A stretch of 64,000 nucleotides of DNA from Halobacteriales archaeon QS_4_69_31 (GTDB lineage: Archaea > Halobacteriota > Halobacteria > Halobacteriales > Haloarculaceae), in NCBI GenBank assembly GCA_003021655.1, contig PXRP01000026.1, forward strand, positions 62,001 through 126,000. The letters are read 5' to 3'. Positions 60,989-64,000 of the stretch are shown here, piece by piece; within the stretch, counting starts at the first letter, position 1, and each line of letters starts with the position of its first letter. The notes beneath the pieces were generated by a model, which did no database searches, was not told the origin of the DNA, and worked only from the letters and a program-made list of their open reading frames with translations. The position numbers were made by a program, and so were the translations under genes.

Positions 60989-61822
60989 ATGAGCGACGAT
61001 GATAGCGAAGGAACGCCCGAGCGGCCGATTTCCCGCAGACGCATCCTGCACGCGGGCACAGCAGCCTCGATCGGGCTGGCGGGCTGTCTCGGCGACGACA
61101 ATCAGACCGGCGACGCGAACGACGGGTCCGGCGGCGGTGGCGGTGGTGACGGCGGCGACGGTGGCACGAACGGTGGTAGCGGCGACCAGGCCACCGATCC
61201 CACGACGGCGACGGCGACCCCCACGGGGACGCCGACGGACTCGCCGACGCCGACCCCGGCGGGTGGATTCATCGGGGAGGGCGACCCGGAGAAGTGCAGT
61301 GGACTCACCGAGGGCGGGTACGAGCGGCGCGAGCCCGGCGAGGACCCGTTCGTCGTGACCTTCGAACACCTCGGCAGTTCGGTCCAGGGGACGGGCAACA
61401 CCGGGACAGCACTGACAGTCCGCCAGTCCATCGACGGCGAGACGTTCGACATGTTCCCATTCCAGCTCCTCGACGGGACGGAGGAACCGACAGACGCCAT
61501 GCGGGCCGAGCGCGACGGCCTGAGCGTGGTCGAGGAGTTCTCCTACCAGGGCGAGACGATCCCGGTCGTGAAGGCCGACCCCGGCGCGGACGACCCCGCC
61601 AGGGAGGCCACCCAGACCTGGCCCTACTACTTCGCCGGGGTACCCCACGAGCACAGCGCGGGCACCCGTTACTACCGGTTCGGACTGAGGGAACGGGGAC
61701 AGTACACAGAGACGTTTGGTGAGCCGGTCGTCTGCCCGGCGACCTGGGAGCTGATCGCGCTGGACATGATCCGGAGCATCGAGCCGAACCCGCAGACGAC
61801 CATCGAGGAGTACGACGACTGA
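60989..61822 (+). CDS. Tat-type lipoprotein with Gly- and Thr-rich linker
   Basis: A 277-residue protein. SRRRILHAGTAASIGLAGC is a twin-arginine signal with lipobox. A poly-Gly/Asp stretch and a Thr/Pro stalk run to about residue 93. The globular part begins GGFIGEGDPEKCSGLTEGGYERREPGEDPFVVTFEHLG and has two cysteines (EKC, VVC). It is beta-rich, ending in WELIALDMIRSIEPNPQTTIEEYDD. I do not recognise the domain; the layout is like haloarchaeal binding or chaperone lipoproteins. It follows the helicase by 92 bases. Confidence 0.75.
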   Translation: MSDDDSEGTPERPISRRRILHAGTAASIGLAGCLGDDNQTGDANDGSGGGGGGDGGDGGTNGGSGDQATDPTTATATPTGTPTDSPTPTPAGGFIGEGDPEKCSGLTEGGYERREPGEDPFVVTFEHLGSSVQGTGNTGTALTVRQSIDGETFDMFPFQLLDGTEEPTDAMRAERDGLSVVEEFSYQGETIPVVKADPGADDPAREATQTWPYYFAGVPHEHSAGTRYYRFGLRERGQYTETFGEPVVCPATWELIALDMIRSIEPNPQTTIEEYDD

Positions 61823-61861
61823 CGCGCGCTCCCGGCCGCGCCAGCGGCTGAACGGACTGGC

Positions 61862-62250
61862 CAGGAGTACCTCACACAGCTGGGCGCCATCCCCACCGTG
61901 GTCGGGACGGCCTACCTGCTGACGGTGGGGCGGTGGCTCACGCCCGCCCGCATCCCCGTGGCGCGGGACCTCACCGCGGAGTTCGAGATGGGCGAGTACC
62001 TCACCGAGGTGGTCGTCCGCGAGGACTCGCCGCTGGTCGACCGGACGATAAGGGAGGCGCTCCGCGAGACCGACTTCGACATCGACATCATCCAGGTGAT
62101 CCGCGGCGACCGCACGTTCACCGAGCCGCTCGACCCCAAGACGATACGGGCCCGGCGGCTACCGCTTCATCGACCACTTGCGCGTGGGCGCCCCGCCCCA
62201 GCTCGTGTTCACCGTCGTCACCACGGTCGGGACCGCCGTCATCTGGCCGC
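61862..62250 (+). pseudogene. SLC13-type permease relic with RCK_C segment
   Basis: Between the lipoprotein and tRNA-Pro lie pieces of a divalent-anion:Na+ symporter. GAIPTVVGTAYLLTVGRWLTPARIPVARDLTAEFEMGEYLTEVVVREDSPLVDRTIREALRETDFDIDIIQVIRGDRTF is the end of the first membrane half and the TrkA-C domain. Then, in another frame, YRFIDHLRVGAPPQLVFTVVTTVGTAVIWPL is the C-terminal helix. Most of the second membrane half is missing. No start. It is a deletion relic beside a tRNA, a common integration site. Confidence 0.75.
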
Positions 62251-62337
62251 TCTCGGGTCGCGAGGCCGCAGGACGCCCCTCGCCGGGCCACCACGCAACG
62301 AAACCCTTTCGTCGGTCGCCGGGGAACCACGGGGTGT

Positions 62338-62408
62338 GGGGCCGTGGGGTAGCGGTATCCTTCGGGCCTTGGGTGCCCGCCACCCCGGTTCGAATCCGGG
62401 CGGCCCCA
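62338..62408 (+). tRNA. tRNA-Pro (anticodon UGG)
   Basis: A 71-nt cloverleaf: acceptor GGGGCCG/CGGCCCC, anticodon stem CGGGC/GCCCG with loop CTTGGGT and TGG at 62370-62372, T-arm CCCGG-TTCGAAT-CCGGG, discriminator A. No CCA and no intron. A CCCTTTCG patch about 30 bases upstream may be the promoter. An SLC13 relic ends 87 bases upstream. I looked downstream for a repeated tRNA 3' end, as with tRNA-Arg, and found none. Confidence 0.95.
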
Positions 62409-62527
62409 GTCGCTGTCGAACGCCTCCGAGCGACGGCGATGCCGTATGCGAGGCGTCGAACCCGGTGGCCACAGCGGGCCGGACGGAGCGTACGCTATTT
62501 CCCGCTGGAGGGCCTATCGGGAGTCGA

Positions 62528-62947
62528 ATGAGCGACGCAGACGCGGACGAGCGAGAGGAGCTCCCCGAGACAGACGAGGAGTGGCGCGAGCGCCTCACCG
62601 ACGAGGAGTACCGGATCCTGCGCGAGCGGGGGACCGAACCCAAGTTCAGCGGTGAGTACCTCGACGTCGACGACGAGGGCGACTTCCGGTGTGCGGGCTG
62701 TGGGACGGTGCTGTTCTCGACCGACGAGCAGTTCGACTCGGGCCACGGCTGGCCGAGTTTCGTCGACGTCGTCGAGGAGGGCACCGTCGAGACGCGCCTG
62801 GACACCAGCCACGGGATGCGCCGGACGGAGGTCGTCTGTGCGACCTGCGGCGGCCACCTCGGCCACGTCTTCGACGACGGGCCCGAGCCGACGGGCAAAC
62901 GCTACTGCATCAACTCCGCCGCGCTCGACTTCGAGCCCGACCAGTAG
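62528..62947 (+). CDS. msrB: peptide methionine-(R)-S-oxide reductase MsrB
   Basis: Repairs oxidised methionine (R-form). 139 residues from MSDADADEREELPETDEEWRERL (ATG 62528). It carries FRCAGCGTVLFSTDEQFDSGHGWPSF, the zinc cysteine pairs CAGC and CATC, LGHVFDDGPEPTGKRYCINSAALDF with the catalytic Cys (KRYCINS), and the conserved HGWPSF and GMRRTEV. The leader is acidic. Single gene, in the same direction as the membrane gene that follows by 30 bases. msrA is not in the window. Confidence 0.97.
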   Translation: MSDADADEREELPETDEEWRERLTDEEYRILRERGTEPKFSGEYLDVDDEGDFRCAGCGTVLFSTDEQFDSGHGWPSFVDVVEEGTVETRLDTSHGMRRTEVVCATCGGHLGHVFDDGPEPTGKRYCINSAALDFEPDQ

Positions 62948-62977
62948 TGCGCGGCGGTCGTCATCGAGGAGGACTTC

Positions 62978-63547
62978 GTGGCCTTCCCCTGGCGGGCCGG
63001 TTTCGTCCGCGGGCCGGTGGCGTTCGGGGTGACGGGCCTGCTGGTGTTGCTGGTCGCGTCGCCGGGCGGGCTCGGGACGGGCCCGCTCGTCGACCCGCTC
63101 TCGCTGGTCGGCCTGGTCGTCTACAACGCGCACAACGTCCCGGCGGCGACGGGGCTCGTCCCGGGCGCGGTCACGCCGGTCGCCGAGGCGGTCGTCGGGG
63201 TCCCGGTGGTCGTGCTAGTCGCGGCGGGCTGGGAGTTCGCCGTCACCCACTGGGACGAGGCGGCGACGGACTCGCCGGTCGGGGTGACGCGGTTCGGGCT
63301 GGCGCTCGCGGTCGGCTACGTCGCTGCGATGCTCCTGGGGACGGTCCTCGTGACGGTCCAGATGGCGAGCCCGCTCCAGTCCGGGACGCTGTTTACCGTC
63401 CCGCCCGACCGGTACCTGACGGCCGTGTTCGGTTTCGTCTACCCCGCAGTTCTGGGGTCGGTCGGGGCCGGTATCGTCTACGTCCAGCTGGCCGGGACGA
63501 GCACGGCCGACAGCGAGGACGCGACCGAACAGGAACCGGACGCCTGA
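62978..63547 (+). CDS. integral membrane protein of unknown function
   Basis: A 189-residue protein from GTG 62978 (MAFPWRAGFVRGP) with four or five hydrophobic helices: VAFGVTGLLVLLVASPG, SLVGLVVYNAHNV, AVVGVPVVVLVAAGWEF, RFGLALAVGYVAAMLLGTVLVTV and VFGFVYPAVLGSVGAGIVYVQL. The tail TSTADSEDATEQEPDA is acidic and cytoplasmic. The frame stays open for about ten codons upstream to the msrB stop, but no start exists there, so the N-terminus could be truncated. No known family was recognised. Confidence 0.7.
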   Translation: MAFPWRAGFVRGPVAFGVTGLLVLLVASPGGLGTGPLVDPLSLVGLVVYNAHNVPAATGLVPGAVTPVAEAVVGVPVVVLVAAGWEFAVTHWDEAATDSPVGVTRFGLALAVGYVAAMLLGTVLVTVQMASPLQSGTLFTVPPDRYLTAVFGFVYPAVLGSVGAGIVYVQLAGTSTADSEDATEQEPDA

Positions 63548-63565
63548 GCGTCGCGGCTCGCCGCT

Positions 63566-63805
63566 TCAGGCCAGGGTCGCGTCGACGTATTCGAGTATCC
63601 GTTCGGACTCGGCCATCGTGACGCCGTGCTCGTCGTCGACGAGCACCGGAACGCCACGCTGGCCGGAGACGCGCTTGACCTCGTTGCGCTCGGAGTGCAT
63701 CGCCTCGACCCACTCGGTGTCGTAGTCGACGCCGAGTTCGTCCAGACGGTCGGCGACTTTCTCGCAGTACGGACAGCCGTCGAGCTGGTACAGTGTGATC
63801 GCCAT
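63566..63805 (-). CDS. glutaredoxin-like thioredoxin-fold protein
   Basis: A 79-residue protein, MAITLYQLDGCPYCEKVADRLDELGVDYDTEWVEAMHSERNEV. It has the CPYC redox site and the cis-Pro loop RGVPVLVDDEHGVTMAESERILEYVD, as in glutaredoxins and N-terminal GST domains. Reduces disulfides with a low-molecular-weight thiol (gamma-glutamylcysteine in haloarchaea). Start ATG 63803-63805; the open frame upstream belongs to a decayed PAS gene. Confidence 0.9.
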   Translation of the reverse strand: MAITLYQLDGCPYCEKVADRLDELGVDYDTEWVEAMHSERNEVKRVSGQRGVPVLVDDEHGVTMAESERILEYVDATLA

Positions 63806-63849
63806 ACACGCCGTTAGAGAGCCCCGGACAAGTCGGTTGTGGCCGCGGG

Positions 63850-64000
63850 CTAGGCCGGGTCGACCGTGACGCACTCGACCTCGAACCGGGCACCCGGGGG
63901 TCTCGTCGTCGGCTCCGTCACAGACCTGCAGGTAGTTGTCGCCGACCGTGTCGAGGTCCGGTAAGCCGGCCCGGGTGCCGAACTCGTCCCAGGTCCGGTT
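63850..64000 (-). pseudogene. PAS-domain sensor remnant at the window edge
   Basis: The minus strand reads NRTWDEFGTRAGLPDLDTVGDNYLQVCDGADDETP, matching the PAS type common in haloarchaeal sensor kinases (VNxAWxEFAxxNG...VGxNYLxVC). It then shifts frame to RPPGARFEVECVTVDPA and stops at 63850-63852. In intact proteins more PAS sequence and a kinase or HTH domain follow. This is a truncated, frameshifted tail, unless the unseen 5' part changes the picture. Confidence 0.55.

Noticed and set aside
1-64000. CRISPR array, rRNA, replication origin
   Set aside because: No regularly spaced 25-40 base repeats with unique spacers, no rRNA-like stretch and no Orc1/Cdc6 gene or ORB-like repeats were seen; the tandem repeats found have no spacers.

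Overview
The window is a GC-rich stretch of a haloarchaeal (class Halobacteria) chromosome. The evidence is strongly acidic predicted proteins, leaderless start codons with TATA-like boxes about 25-35 bases upstream, a fused doublet histone, archaeal-type information-processing proteins (CCA-adding enzyme, RPA, RFC small subunit, SRP54, S24e, S27ae, a DUF5814 helicase), Tat-type lipoproteins, PGF-CTERM surface proteins and a Bat-type regulator. I cannot name the genus from sequence alone.

Layout. 0.2-5 kb: dihydroxy-acid dehydratase, a relic of an IS200/IS605-type element, and a cobalamin pair (cbiE/cobB) followed by a phnM fragment. 5.4-12.3 kb: alpha/beta hydrolase, MOSC protein, winged-helix regulator, UvrB, a secreted calcium-repeat protein with an HExxH-like motif, and a rubrerythrin-like protein. 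12.4-18.3 kb: CCA-adding enzyme, histone deacetylase overlapping the histone gene, RPA, a lipoprotein and tRNA-Arg(GCG). 18.3-24.1 kb: a likely sugar-acid catabolic group (mannonate dehydratase, uronate-dehydrogenase-like SDR, DapA-family enzyme, cupin, amidohydrolase). 24.4-32.9 kb: MATE exporter, two tandem PGF-CTERM surface proteins, a 28-residue membrane peptide, aldo/keto reductase, aminotransferase. 33-40 kb: CinA-type amidase, SppA, DUF373 membrane protein, diphthamide synthetase with a repetitive acidic leader, a divergent HxlR/MerB-like pair, a sugar nucleotidyltransferase and a Cys-cluster protein. 40-47 kb: a compact operon of lipoprotein, membrane spermidine-synthase-like enzyme and DUF2617-like protein, a zinc-ribbon protein, KDPG aldolase, cupin, a vapC relic and an AEC transporter. 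47.5-51.1 kb: SRP54, ribosomal proteins, RFC. 51.3-57.4 kb: a signalling island holding an MCP-type transducer fused to a UgpB-like solute-binding domain, and a large PAS/GAF/HTH_10 regulator; both genes end inside copies of one 80-bp palindrome. 57.5-64 kb: a sulfatase relic, a Ski2-like helicase, a lipoprotein, an SLC13 relic beside tRNA-Pro(UGG), MsrB, a membrane protein, a glutaredoxin-like protein and a PAS relic.

Three themes stand out. The first is the soluble chemotaxis transducer carrying what must be a cytoplasmic solute-binding domain. The second is repeated insertion of Asp/Gly-rich low-complexity blocks into unrelated conserved enzymes, together with 21-59 bp tandem repeats. The third is a high density of gene relics in which one or both ends of the ancestral protein survive.
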